Below, piece after piece: positions 27,508-35,827 of a stretch of 64,000 bases of DNA; position 1 is the first letter of the stretch; every line of letters begins with the position of its first letter. The translations under genes were made by a program, and so were the position numbers. Below the pieces are notes generated by a model. That model searched no databases and was not told the DNA's origin. It was given only the letters and a program-made list of their open reading frames with translations. This DNA is from RPRB01 sp035501615. Lineage in GTDB: Bacteria > Myxococcota > Myxococcia > Myxococcales > Myxococcaceae. Location of the stretch: positions 1 to 64,000 of the forward strand of contig DATJVY010000053.1 of NCBI GenBank assembly GCA_035501615.1. Reading direction: 5' to 3'.

Positions 27508-30069
27508 CTAGAAGGAGTTGCCGATCGTGAACTCGAAGAGGATGGGGTCGTCGATCGGCCGTCTGGTGAGCGGCACGCCCCACTCGAATCGTAGCGGACC
27601 GACCGGAGAGAACCAGCGAATCCCGAAGCCGACGGACCAGAACAGCCCCAGCGGAAGCGCGTTCTGGTTGTCCTCGAAGAACTTCGCGTTCACCGCGAAC
27701 GCGTTCCCGGCGTCGACGAAGACCACGCCCTTCACCCCCACCTTGGGGACGATGGGGAACTCGAGCTCGAGGTTGAGGACGAACTCCTTGTTCCCTCCCA
27801 CGACGAAGGTGGTCGCCGGACAGTCCGGTCTGTTGCAGATGGGGACGAGGATGGTCGGCGAGATGGAGTTCAGCGAGTAGCCGCGGATGGTGTTGATCCC
27901 GCCCAGGTAGTACAGCTCGGACACCGGGAGGGGGCGGGTCGGGTCCAGGTTCGCGATGTACCCGACCGTGAGGTTCGTCTTGAACACCGCCCCGAACGGC
28001 AGCGGGAAGTAGAAGCGGGAGAAGAGCGTGTACCGGGCGTAGTTCAGGTCTCCGCCCAGCCAGTCCGGGGCGAGCTCCACCGAGCCGAACTGGTAGAAGC
28101 CGCGACTCGGGAAGAGGCGGTTGTCGCGCTTGTCCCAGGCGAGGCTGAGACGCGCCGCCGAGGTGACCTGGGTCCCGGTGCGGAAGCGACCGTAGAGCGG
28201 GGTCGTGTTGGTGTTGATGACCCCGGCGTTGGGGCCGGTGCCGGTGCCTCCCGGGGAGGCCTCGACCCACTCCCGGGTGTACCCCACGCTGGCGATGAGG
28301 TCGTCCCAGATGTGGTAGCCGAGCCCCACCGAGCCGCCCAGCGCCTGGCGGGTGAAGTCGAACTGGTCGATCTGGGTCCGGTAGACGTCGAAGGAGAAGA
28401 TCCAGTCGCTGTCGAAGAAGTACGGGTCGTAGAACGACAGCTGGATCAGCTGGCGGAGGCTGGAGAGCTGGGCGGAGAGCGAGATCGTCTGCCCCCACCC
28501 GAGGAAGTTGTTCTGGGTGATCTGCGCGGTGAAGATGAAGCTCTCCACCGAGCTGAACCCGAAGCCCACCTGGAAGCTGCCGGTGCTCTTCTCCTTCACC
28601 TCGACCGTGACCACCACGTGGGTGTCGTCCCGGCCCGGCTTGTAGGTGATCTCCACCGTCTCGAAGAAGCCGAGGGCGGTGACCCGGTCCTTGCTCCGCC
28701 GTAGCCCGCTGCCATTGAAGAGGTCTCCCTCGTAGATGCGCAGCTCGCGCCGGATGACCTTGTCGCGGGTCTTGGTGTTCCCGGTGATCTCGATCCGGTC
28801 GATGGTCTGGAGCTTCCCCTTCTCCACCCGGAAGTCGAGCTGGACGGTTCGATCCTGGGAGTTGACCGTCGTCTCGGGGTTGAAGTTGGCGTAGGCGTAG
28901 CCCTGGTCCTGGTAGATGTCGGCCAGCGACTGGTCGTCCTTCAGCACCTTGGCGCGGCTGAAGTAGTCGCCCCGCCGGGACTCGAGCACCGCGAACAGCC
29001 GCTCCTTCGCGACGATCAGATCACCGGAGAAGTCGATTCCCGAGATGGTGTACTGCTCGCCCTCGGTGATCTTCACCGTGATGTAGATGAGGCGCTTGTC
29101 GGGCGAGAGCGCGACGGTGGGCTTCTCCACCTTCACGTTGAGGAAGCCGCGATCGTAGTAAGCGGCCTCGATGATCGCCAGGTCGCGCTGGAAGGCCTCC
29201 TCGCGGAAGGTCCCCTCGCCGGTGAGGAACCCGAACCAGTTCCCTTCCTTGGTGATCATCAGCGCCTTCAGGTCGTCGGCCGAGACCCGGTCGGTGCCGA
29301 TGAGGTTGACCTGCTTCACCATCACCTTGGCGTGCTCGTTGATGACGAACACCACGTCGATCTGGTTGCTCCCCGGCACCGGGGCGATCTGGTAGGTCAC
29401 CTCGGCGAGGAAGAAGCCCTTCTCGACGTACTTCTCCTGGATCTTCTTGACGTTTCGCCTCACTGCGTCCAGGTCGAGGATCTGGAACGGCTTGAGGTCG
29501 ATGGTCTCCTTGAAGTCGTCCTTGCTGAGCTCCTCGTTGCCCTGGAGCCTCCAGTCGCGGATGGAGGGACGCTCCGAGATCCGGACGACGTAGACGATGC
29601 CCCCGGTCGGGAGCCGCTGGGTGAGCAGCTGGATGTCCTGGAAGTAGCCCAGGCTCCAGAGCGACTGGAGGTCGGCGCCGGTGAGCGCCGGGTCGAAGGG
29701 CCGGCCCAGCTTGTTCTTCAGGGCGCGCTTGATGACCTCGGGCTCGACCCGACGGTTCCCCTCGACCCGCACCTCGGTGATGACGTCCGAGCCGCTGGGC
29801 ACCGGCACGTCGGCCTGCACGCCGAGGGTGGGAATCCCGCCGTCGAGCGCGACGGCCTCCACCGGGGTGCCTGCGTCGAGGGCGGCGGCCTGCACCGCCG
29901 GCGCAGCCTGGGCAGCCCCCGCGTCGGGGGCCTGCGTGGTGCCACCGGCCTCGGGCGTGGGCGTGCCCCCGTCCACGCCCTGACCGCGGGCAGCGGCGGG
30001 GAGGACGAGCGCGAGCAGGGCGGCGGCCAAAAGCCAGGTGGCGGTCGTCTTGCGTGCGGGAACGTTCAA
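27508..30069 (-). CDS. bamA: outer membrane protein assembly factor BamA
   Basis: About 853 aa. A signal peptide ends at AAARG, then comes an Ala/Pro/Gly-rich linker of about 75 residues that E. coli BamA lacks. Five POTRA domains run to about residue 480, starting ITEVRVEGNRRVEPEVIK. The 16-strand barrel follows, with the lid/strand motif GGINTIRGYSLNSI (usual V-R-G-F/Y type) and a terminal strand ending IGNSF. It is the core of the BAM complex. The start is unsure: TTG at 30069 gives a clean signal peptide but has GAGG directly against it, and TTG at 30132 has no ribosome-binding site. It follows lolD. Confidence 0.93.
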   Translation of the reverse strand: MNVPARKTTATWLLAAALLALVLPAAARGQGVDGGTPTPEAGGTTQAPDAGAAQAAPAVQAAALDAGTPVEAVALDGGIPTLGVQADVPVPSGSDVITEVRVEGNRRVEPEVIKRALKNKLGRPFDPALTGADLQSLWSLGYFQDIQLLTQRLPTGGIVYVVRISERPSIRDWRLQGNEELSKDDFKETIDLKPFQILDLDAVRRNVKKIQEKYVEKGFFLAEVTYQIAPVPGSNQIDVVFVINEHAKVMVKQVNLIGTDRVSADDLKALMITKEGNWFGFLTGEGTFREEAFQRDLAIIEAAYYDRGFLNVKVEKPTVALSPDKRLIYITVKITEGEQYTISGIDFSGDLIVAKERLFAVLESRRGDYFSRAKVLKDDQSLADIYQDQGYAYANFNPETTVNSQDRTVQLDFRVEKGKLQTIDRIEITGNTKTRDKVIRRELRIYEGDLFNGSGLRRSKDRVTALGFFETVEITYKPGRDDTHVVVTVEVKEKSTGSFQVGFGFSSVESFIFTAQITQNNFLGWGQTISLSAQLSSLRQLIQLSFYDPYFFDSDWIFSFDVYRTQIDQFDFTRQALGGSVGLGYHIWDDLIASVGYTREWVEASPGGTGTGPNAGVINTNTTPLYGRFRTGTQVTSAARLSLAWDKRDNRLFPSRGFYQFGSVELAPDWLGGDLNYARYTLFSRFYFPLPFGAVFKTNLTVGYIANLDPTRPLPVSELYYLGGINTIRGYSLNSISPTILVPICNRPDCPATTFVVGGNKEFVLNLELEFPIVPKVGVKGVVFVDAGNAFAVNAKFFEDNQNALPLGLFWSVGFGIRWFSPVGPLRFEWGVPLTRRPIDDPILFEFTIGNSF

Positions 30070-30144
30070 CCTCGTCGAGGAGCGGCCGTTGGAAGGGCGC
30101 GCACTGTAGGGGAGGGAGGCTGACAGGGACAATGGTGAAAAGCC

Positions 30145-30819
30145 CTACGCCGGCTCGACCCTGCCCCCCGTCAGCCGCAGCCTCCGCGGCATCGAGCGGG
30201 CCAGCGCCTCGTTGTGGGTCACCACCACGGCCGTGATGCCCAGGTCCCGGTTCACATCGCGCAGGACCTGATGGATGCCCTCGCCGGTCACCGGGTCCAG
30301 GTTCCCGGTGGGCTCGTCGGCCAGGAGCAGCGTCGGCTCGAGCACCAGGGCCCGGGCCAGAGCCACGCGCTGGGCCTCGCCGCCGGACAGCTCGCCGGGA
30401 CGGTGGTCCACCCGGGACGCGAGCCCCACCCGCTCCAGCAGGCCCCGGGCGCGGCGCAGCGCCGCCGAGCGCTCCATCCTCTGGACCAGCGCGGGGATGG
30501 CCACGTTCTCGAGCGCGGTGAACTCGGGGAGCAGGTAATGGCTCTGGAAGACGAAGCCCACCGTACGGTTGCGGAAGCGGGCCAGGTCGGCGTCGCCCAG
30601 GCCGAGCACGTCCACCCCGTCCACCTCCATCGTCCCGGAGACCGGCGCGTCGAGCGTCCCCAGCACGTGGAGGAAGGTGCTCTTCCCCGAGCCCGAGGCT
30701 CCCACCAGGCTGACCAGCTCGCCGCGCTCGATGTCGAGCGACAGGCCACGCAGCACGTCGATGCGCTTGCCATGCAGCCAGTAGCTCTTGTGCAGCTCGC
30801 GGATCTGGACGAAGGCCAA
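30145..30819 (-). CDS. lolD: lipoprotein-releasing ABC ATPase LolD
   Basis: A 224-aa ABC ATPase. Walker A is VGASGSGKSTFLHVLGTLD, the Q-loop is FVFQSHYLLPEFTALENV, the signature is LSGGEAQRVALARAL, Walker B is LLLADEPTGNLD, and the switch is VVVTHNEAL. It powers extraction of lipoproteins from the inner membrane. The TTG start has GGGAGAG 7 nt upstream. It lies directly after lolC/E and before bamA. Confidence 0.93.
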   Translation of the reverse strand: MAFVQIRELHKSYWLHGKRIDVLRGLSLDIERGELVSLVGASGSGKSTFLHVLGTLDAPVSGTMEVDGVDVLGLGDADLARFRNRTVGFVFQSHYLLPEFTALENVAIPALVQRMERSAALRRARGLLERVGLASRVDHRPGELSGGEAQRVALARALVLEPTLLLADEPTGNLDPVTGEGIHQVLRDVNRDLGITAVVVTHNEALARSMPRRLRLTGGRVEPA

Positions 30820-30823
30820 GCCC

Positions 30824-33166
30824 CTACTCTCCCTTCAGGCCTTCCACCGGCTCGACCCGCGAGGCGCGGAGCGCCGGGAAGATCGACGCGAGGTAGGTCA
30901 CCAGGATGGCGATGAGCACGGTGAGCGCGGTCTGGAGCGGCTCGACCTTCACCGGCAGCGAGGGGATGTAATAGACCTCCGGGTCCAGCCGGAGCCCCAC
31001 CTTCTCGATGAAGAGGCACCAGGCCAGGCCGGAGAAGAGCCCCAGGAGCCCTCCGGCCAGCCCGATCTGCAGCCCCTCGGCGAGGAAGATCTTGACGATG
31101 CCGCCCTGGGGAACCCCCAGCGCCTTGAGGACCGAGATCTCCTTGCGCTTCTCGAGGACCAGCATCGTCACCGTGGCCACGATGAGCCCGGCGGCGACCA
31201 CCACGATGATGGACAGGATGATGCCCATCACCAGCTTCTCCAGGCGGAGCGCGGAGAAGAGGTTCCGGTTCATCTCCCCCCAGTCCTTGGTGCGGTAGGG
31301 GTAGCCCTCCAGGGCGTTGAGCACGGTCGAGGCGATGCGCCGGGCGTCGTCCACGTCCTTGACCTTGAGCTCGACCCCCGTGGCCCCGGGGATCCCGAAG
31401 AAGGACTCGGCGGCCTGCAGGCCGACGTAGACGAACTTCGAGTCGTACTCGAACATTCCCGTGTAGAAGATGCCGGCCACCCGGAAGGCCTTGGACCTGG
31501 GAATCGGCCCGGAGGGGCCCATCCCGCCACCCAGGGGGGAGACGACGGTGACCGGATCGCCCACCAGGACCCGGAGGCTGGAGGCGAGCTCCCGGCCGAG
31601 GAGGATCCCCGGGAGCGGCGGAGCGGCCGGGGCGTTCTTCGGGGCCTGGATGACGTCGTCCGCCGGAGGCTTGTCGAGCTTGTAGCGGGTGCGCACCGGG
31701 ATGTCCTCGGGGTGCGCCAGCCATCGGATGTCCCCCCCGGGGAGCACGTTGCGCGGCAGGTCGGTCACCTGGCCCGCGGTCTCGGGGTCCACCCCCTTGA
31801 TGATCGCGCCGTCGACGTTGGCCTCGCTGGAGACCATCACCTGTCCGAGGAGGAAGGGCGTCTGGCCGATGACCCCGGGAACGCCGGCGACCTTCTTCAT
31901 CACCTCGGGGTACTCGGGCATCCCGGCCTGCGGGTCGCCGTACTTGAGGACCACCACGTGGGCGTTGGTGCCGAGGATCTTCTTCTGGAGGTCCACCTCG
32001 AAGCCGCTCATCACGCTGAGGACGATGATGAGGGCCATCACGCCCACCCCCACCCCGCCGACGCTGAGCGCGGTCATCATCGCGGTGGGGGACTGGCTCC
32101 GCTCCTGCGCGTCGTGCACCGCGCGCGCCGCCGCCAGCGGGTCGCGACGTCCGAGCTCGCGGATCCGCGTTCGCTCCACCGCCGCGTCCGCAGCCCGGAG
32201 GATGCCGAGGACGATGAGCGGCGGGATGATGCCGAGGAGGAGCACCACCAGCGCTCCGAGCAGCAGCCGGGGCCGGAACACGTGGACGTGGCGCCGGGCG
32301 ACGAACAGCTCGAACCCGGTGCGCACGTCGAGCCGGCCCGAGGCGTTGGCCACGAAGCCGGTCAGGATGCCCAGGGTGAGCGCCAGCACGAGCAGGCTGA
32401 AGACCAGCCAGTACCCCATCTCCGGCCGCCCCAGGAGATTCGCGACGTAGATCACCTCGCGCAGCCGGGGACCGAGCCTGGCGTCGAGCACCGGGACCGC
32501 GGGGAGGATCGAGAGGAGCGCCGGCAAGGGCACCCCGAGGTAGAGGACGGCGATGGTGGCCTCGGGCGCGGACAGCTTCCGGGAGCGCGCCGCCCCCACG
32601 AAGCCGCCGACGAACGCCACCGCCGCCCCGGCGGTGAGCGCCACCCCGAAGGCCGCCGGAGGCCCCCAGCCCACGCCCCGGGAGGCAGAGGCCAGGGCGG
32701 TCTGGACGAGCACCAGCACCAGCTCGGCACCGAGGATCCCCACCGCGTAGGCGGCGAGGGTGGAGAGGTGGAAGTCGCGCCAGCCGGCGAGCGGGCCGGA
32801 GAGCGCACCCGCCGTTCCCTCGGTCACCACCGGGGCCGAGCCGGAGCCCCGCATCGACCCGAGGGCGACCAGGGCCCAGCCGACGAGCCAGGCCGCGGCG
32901 GCGGGCCCGAGCAGCCAGAGCACGGGGCCGGGGGCGGCTGCCCGCCGGGCCTCGAGGATTCCCGTGACCGCGCCGACGAGCGGGCCCCAGCCGAACGCCC
33001 CCAGCGCGAGGCGGGAGAGCGCCGGCCCCCAGGCGCCGTTCCGGGAGAGCTCGACCGCGGCGAGCACAACGCCCCCGAGGACCAGCACCCCGCCGACGCC
33101 CCGGAGGACCCAGGGGGCGTGCGGGCGGTCGGGAGCGGCCACGCCGAGCGCGAGCGGCTCGTCCAT
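30824..33166 (-). CDS. LolC/E-family lipoprotein-releasing permease with extra N-terminal membrane domain
   Basis: 780 aa, nearly twice the usual 400. Residues 1-275 hold about six extra hydrophobic segments with no family I recognise. At about 285 the LolC-like FELFVARRHVHVFRP begins, but another helix and an amphipathic linker (about 295-370) intervene before ALIIVLSVMSGFEVDLQKKI. A periplasmic domain (about 400-640) and three C-terminal helices follow, with LEKRKEISVLKALGVPQG and PALRASRVEPVEGLKGE. With LolD it would release lipoproteins. Only one LolC/E gene is present here, so a homodimer is possible. Its ATG shares a base with the lysS stop (TGATG). Confidence 0.85.
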   Translation of the reverse strand: MDEPLALGVAAPDRPHAPWVLRGVGGVLVLGGVVLAAVELSRNGAWGPALSRLALGAFGWGPLVGAVTGILEARRAAAPGPVLWLLGPAAAAWLVGWALVALGSMRGSGSAPVVTEGTAGALSGPLAGWRDFHLSTLAAYAVGILGAELVLVLVQTALASASRGVGWGPPAAFGVALTAGAAVAFVGGFVGAARSRKLSAPEATIAVLYLGVPLPALLSILPAVPVLDARLGPRLREVIYVANLLGRPEMGYWLVFSLLVLALTLGILTGFVANASGRLDVRTGFELFVARRHVHVFRPRLLLGALVVLLLGIIPPLIVLGILRAADAAVERTRIRELGRRDPLAAARAVHDAQERSQSPTAMMTALSVGGVGVGVMALIIVLSVMSGFEVDLQKKILGTNAHVVVLKYGDPQAGMPEYPEVMKKVAGVPGVIGQTPFLLGQVMVSSEANVDGAIIKGVDPETAGQVTDLPRNVLPGGDIRWLAHPEDIPVRTRYKLDKPPADDVIQAPKNAPAAPPLPGILLGRELASSLRVLVGDPVTVVSPLGGGMGPSGPIPRSKAFRVAGIFYTGMFEYDSKFVYVGLQAAESFFGIPGATGVELKVKDVDDARRIASTVLNALEGYPYRTKDWGEMNRNLFSALRLEKLVMGIILSIIVVVAAGLIVATVTMLVLEKRKEISVLKALGVPQGGIVKIFLAEGLQIGLAGGLLGLFSGLAWCLFIEKVGLRLDPEVYYIPSLPVKVEPLQTALTVLIAILVTYLASIFPALRASRVEPVEGLKGE

Positions 33167-34680
33167 CAGCGCTTCTCGGGCTTGAGCAGCGGGAAGAGGA
33201 TGACGTCCCGGATGGAGGGCGTGTCGGTGAGGAGCATCGTCAGGCGGTCCACTCCGAGGCCCTCGCCGCCGGTGGGCGGCATCCCGTGCTCGAGGGCGCG
33301 GATGTAGTCCTCGTCGTAGTCCATCGTCTCCGTGGCCCCTCTCCTCTTGGCCTCGACCTGCGCCTCGAACCGGCCCTTCTGGTCCAGCGGGTCATTCAGC
33401 TCGCTGAACCCGTTGGCGATCTCCCGCCCGACGATGAACAGCTCGAACCGGTCGGCGATTTCGGGCCGGGCGTCGTTTCGCCGGGCGAGCGGGCTGATCT
33501 CGGTGGGAAACTCGGTGACGAAGGTCGGCTGGACCAGCCGGGGCTCCACCCCGTGCTCGAAGAGGACCGCCAGCATGGCCCCGGGGCCGAGCGGCTCGAG
33601 GTGGCGACGCTCGCTCTCGGGAAGCTTCGGGGCGATCTCCGCCCGGAGCCGATCGGGATCGCGGAGGTCCGACTCGCTCAGCGCGGGGAAGGCCTCCCGG
33701 ACCGCCCGGGCCATGGGGAGCCGCGGCCAGGGCGGGGTGAAGTCGATGGTCTGGCCCTGGTACGGCACCCTCGTCGAGCCGGTCACCCGCTCCGCCGCCC
33801 CGGAGAGCATCTCCTCCGTCTGGGCCATCATGTCCTCGAAGGTGGCGTAAGCCTGGTACCACTCGAGCATCGTGAACTCGGGGTTGTGGCGAGTGCTGAC
33901 GCCCTCGTTCCGGAAGTTGCGGTTGATCTCGTAGACCCGCTCGATGCCTCCCACCACCAGGCGCTTCAGGTGGAGCTCGGGGGCGATGCGGAGGTAGAGC
34001 GGGATGTCCAGCGCGTTGTGGTGGGTGCTGAAGGGCCGCGCGGCGGCTCCGCTCACCAGGCCGTGCATCATGGGCGTCTCGACCTCGACGAAGCCCCGGG
34101 CGTCGAGGAACTCGCGCAGGTACCGGATGAGCCGCGTCCGGCGGAGAAAGACCTCCTTCACCTCGGGGTTCGAGACGAGGTCCAGGTAGCGCTGGCGGTA
34201 CCGGGTCTCCACGTCGGCCAAACCGTGCCACTTCTCGGGCGGAGCGCGCAGCGCCTTGGTGAGCGGAAGGTACTCGGTGGCCGCCAGGGTGAGCTCGCCG
34301 GTCTTGCTCCGGAAGAGCGTGCCCTTCGCCGCGACGAAGTCACCCAGGTCGGTGAGCTTGAACCGCTCGAACTGGTCGCCCAGCGCGTCCTTCTTCACGT
34401 GGACTTGCAGCTCGCCGCTCCGGTCCCGGAGCTTGAGGAAGGCCGCCTTCCCGAAGCTGCGGAGCGCCACCACCCGGCCGGCGATGGAATAGCTGGGCTT
34501 CGAGCCCTCGAGCTGCTCCGCAGTGTCGCCGGCGTGCTTCCGCGCGACGTCGCCGGCCAGGTCGGGCGGATGGAAGCCGTTCCCGAAGGGGTTGCAGCCC
34601 AGGGCGCGCAGGCGCTCCGCCTTCTCCAGGCGTTGCGCGTAGAGCTCCTGCTCCTTCGCCGATTCGGTTGGGTCGCTCAC
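33166..34680 (-). CDS. lysS: lysyl-tRNA synthetase (class II)
   Basis: 504 aa. The OB-fold anticodon domain is about residues 60-165 (IAGRVVALRSFGKAAFLKLR). The class II catalytic domain follows: motif 1 around FLDARGFVEVETPMM, motif 2 RVYEINRNFRNEGVSTRHNP with EFTMLEWY, and motif 3 GEGLGVDRLTMLLTD. The segment NGFSELNDPLDQKGRF is LysS-specific. The GTG start has GGAGAGG about 10 nt upstream. It lies between prfB and lolC/E in one transcription unit. Confidence 0.96.
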   Translation of the reverse strand: MSDPTESAKEQELYAQRLEKAERLRALGCNPFGNGFHPPDLAGDVARKHAGDTAEQLEGSKPSYSIAGRVVALRSFGKAAFLKLRDRSGELQVHVKKDALGDQFERFKLTDLGDFVAAKGTLFRSKTGELTLAATEYLPLTKALRAPPEKWHGLADVETRYRQRYLDLVSNPEVKEVFLRRTRLIRYLREFLDARGFVEVETPMMHGLVSGAAARPFSTHHNALDIPLYLRIAPELHLKRLVVGGIERVYEINRNFRNEGVSTRHNPEFTMLEWYQAYATFEDMMAQTEEMLSGAAERVTGSTRVPYQGQTIDFTPPWPRLPMARAVREAFPALSESDLRDPDRLRAEIAPKLPESERRHLEPLGPGAMLAVLFEHGVEPRLVQPTFVTEFPTEISPLARRNDARPEIADRFELFIVGREIANGFSELNDPLDQKGRFEAQVEAKRRGATETMDYDEDYIRALEHGMPPTGGEGLGVDRLTMLLTDTPSIRDVILFPLLKPEKR

Positions 34681-34696
34681 GGTCAGCAGGCCTCTC

Positions 34697-35816
34697 CTAC
34701 TCCGGAACGGCGCGGTTGGGATTCTTCACGCCCAGCAGCTGGGCAGTGACGAAGGAGTCCAGGTCCCCGTCCAGGACCTTGTCCACGTTCCCGGTCTCGA
34801 CCCCGGTGCGAAGATCCTTCACCAGCCGGTATGGGGCGAGCACGTAGCTGCGGATCTGCGAGCCGAAGGCGATGTCCTTCTTCTGGGACTCGGCCTCGTC
34901 CCGGACCTGGTTTCGCTTCTGCAGCTCGAGGTCGTAGAGGCGCGAGCGGAGGATCTTCCAGGCCATGTCGCGGTTGGCGTGCTGGCTGCGCTCGTTCTGC
35001 ATGGCGACGGTGATCCCGGTCGGGACGTGGGTGAGGCGGACGGCCGAGGAGGTCTTGTTGACCTTCTGGCCCCCTGCCCCGCTGGCCCGGTACACGTCGA
35101 CCCGGACGTCCTTCTCCGGGATGTCGATGACGATGTCGTCGTCCACCTCGGGGTAGACGGTCACCGAGGCGAAGGAGGTCTGGCGGCGGGCGTTGGCGTC
35201 GAAGGGGCTGATCCGGACCAGCCGGTGCACGCCGTTCTCCGCCTTGAGGTAGCCGTAGGCGTTCTCGCCGGTCACCTTGATCAGGACGTTCTTCAGGCCC
35301 GCCTCCTCGCCGGCCACGAAGTCGTCGATCTCGACCGCCCAGCCCTTCGACTCGGAGTACCGGGAATACATGCGGAGCAGCATCGCCGCCCAGTCCATGG
35401 ACTCGGTGCCGCCCGCGCCGGCGTTGATCTCCATGTAGGCGTTGGCGTGGTCGTTCTCGCCGGAGAGCATTCGCTGGAGCTCGAGGCGCTCGACGTCATG
35501 CTCCACCGCGTCGAGCGAGCCCTCGGCCTCGGCGCGCGCGGCGTCGTCGCCGGCCTCGGCGGCGAGATCGAGCAGCGTCCGGGCGTCGTCCAGGCTCCGC
35601 TCCACCCGCTCGAAGGTCTGGACCTGCGCCTCGAGGCCTGCCTTCTCCTTGAGGAGGCCCTGCGCCTTGACCTGGTCGTTCCAGAAGGCCGGCTGGCTCG
35701 CGTCCCGGTCGATCAGCGCGATGCGCGACCGCTTGCGGTCGAGGTCAAAGATGCCCCCGGAGCGCGTCCAGGCGCGCCTGCAGAGAGCCGATTCTTTCCT
35801 TCGCGTCGATGGGCAT
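34697..35816 (-). CDS. prfB: peptide chain release factor 2 (programmed +1 frameshift)
   Basis: 372 aa after frameshifting. Frame 0 runs from ATG at 35816 for 23 codons to CTT (35748-35750) and an in-frame TGA (35745-35747). A +1 shift on CTTTGAC, skipping the base at 35747, restores the frame for 349 more codons. GGGGG (35754-35758) lies three bases before CTT as the internal Shine-Dalgarno, as in E. coli prfB. RF2 identity is shown by ISPFDANARRQTSF (SPF stop-recognition) and GAGGQKVNKTSSAVRL (GGQ). RF2 levels control the shift. It follows lnt by 11 nt. Confidence 0.96.
35745..35758 (-). promoter_or_regulatory. prfB +1 programmed frameshift site
   Basis: The minus strand reads GGGGGCATCTTTGA: an internal Shine-Dalgarno-like GGGGG, 3-nt spacer, then CTT-TGA followed by C. 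This is the canonical autoregulatory recoding signal of RF2. When RF2 is scarce the TGA is read slowly and the ribosome slips +1. Confidence 0.93.
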
Positions 35817-35827
35817 GGCGAACGTGG

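Noticed and set aside
30788..33307. 839-aa open frame on the plus strand opposite lolC/E
   Set aside because: Its composition is His/Arg/Gly/Pro-rich with no domain, the usual antisense shadow of a GC-rich gene. The minus strand encodes a clear LolC/E protein.
34697..35605. prfB as a simple 302-aa gene starting at GTG 35605
   Set aside because: The N-terminal RF2 domain continues upstream in the same frame to a canonical +1 frameshift site and an ATG at 35816.
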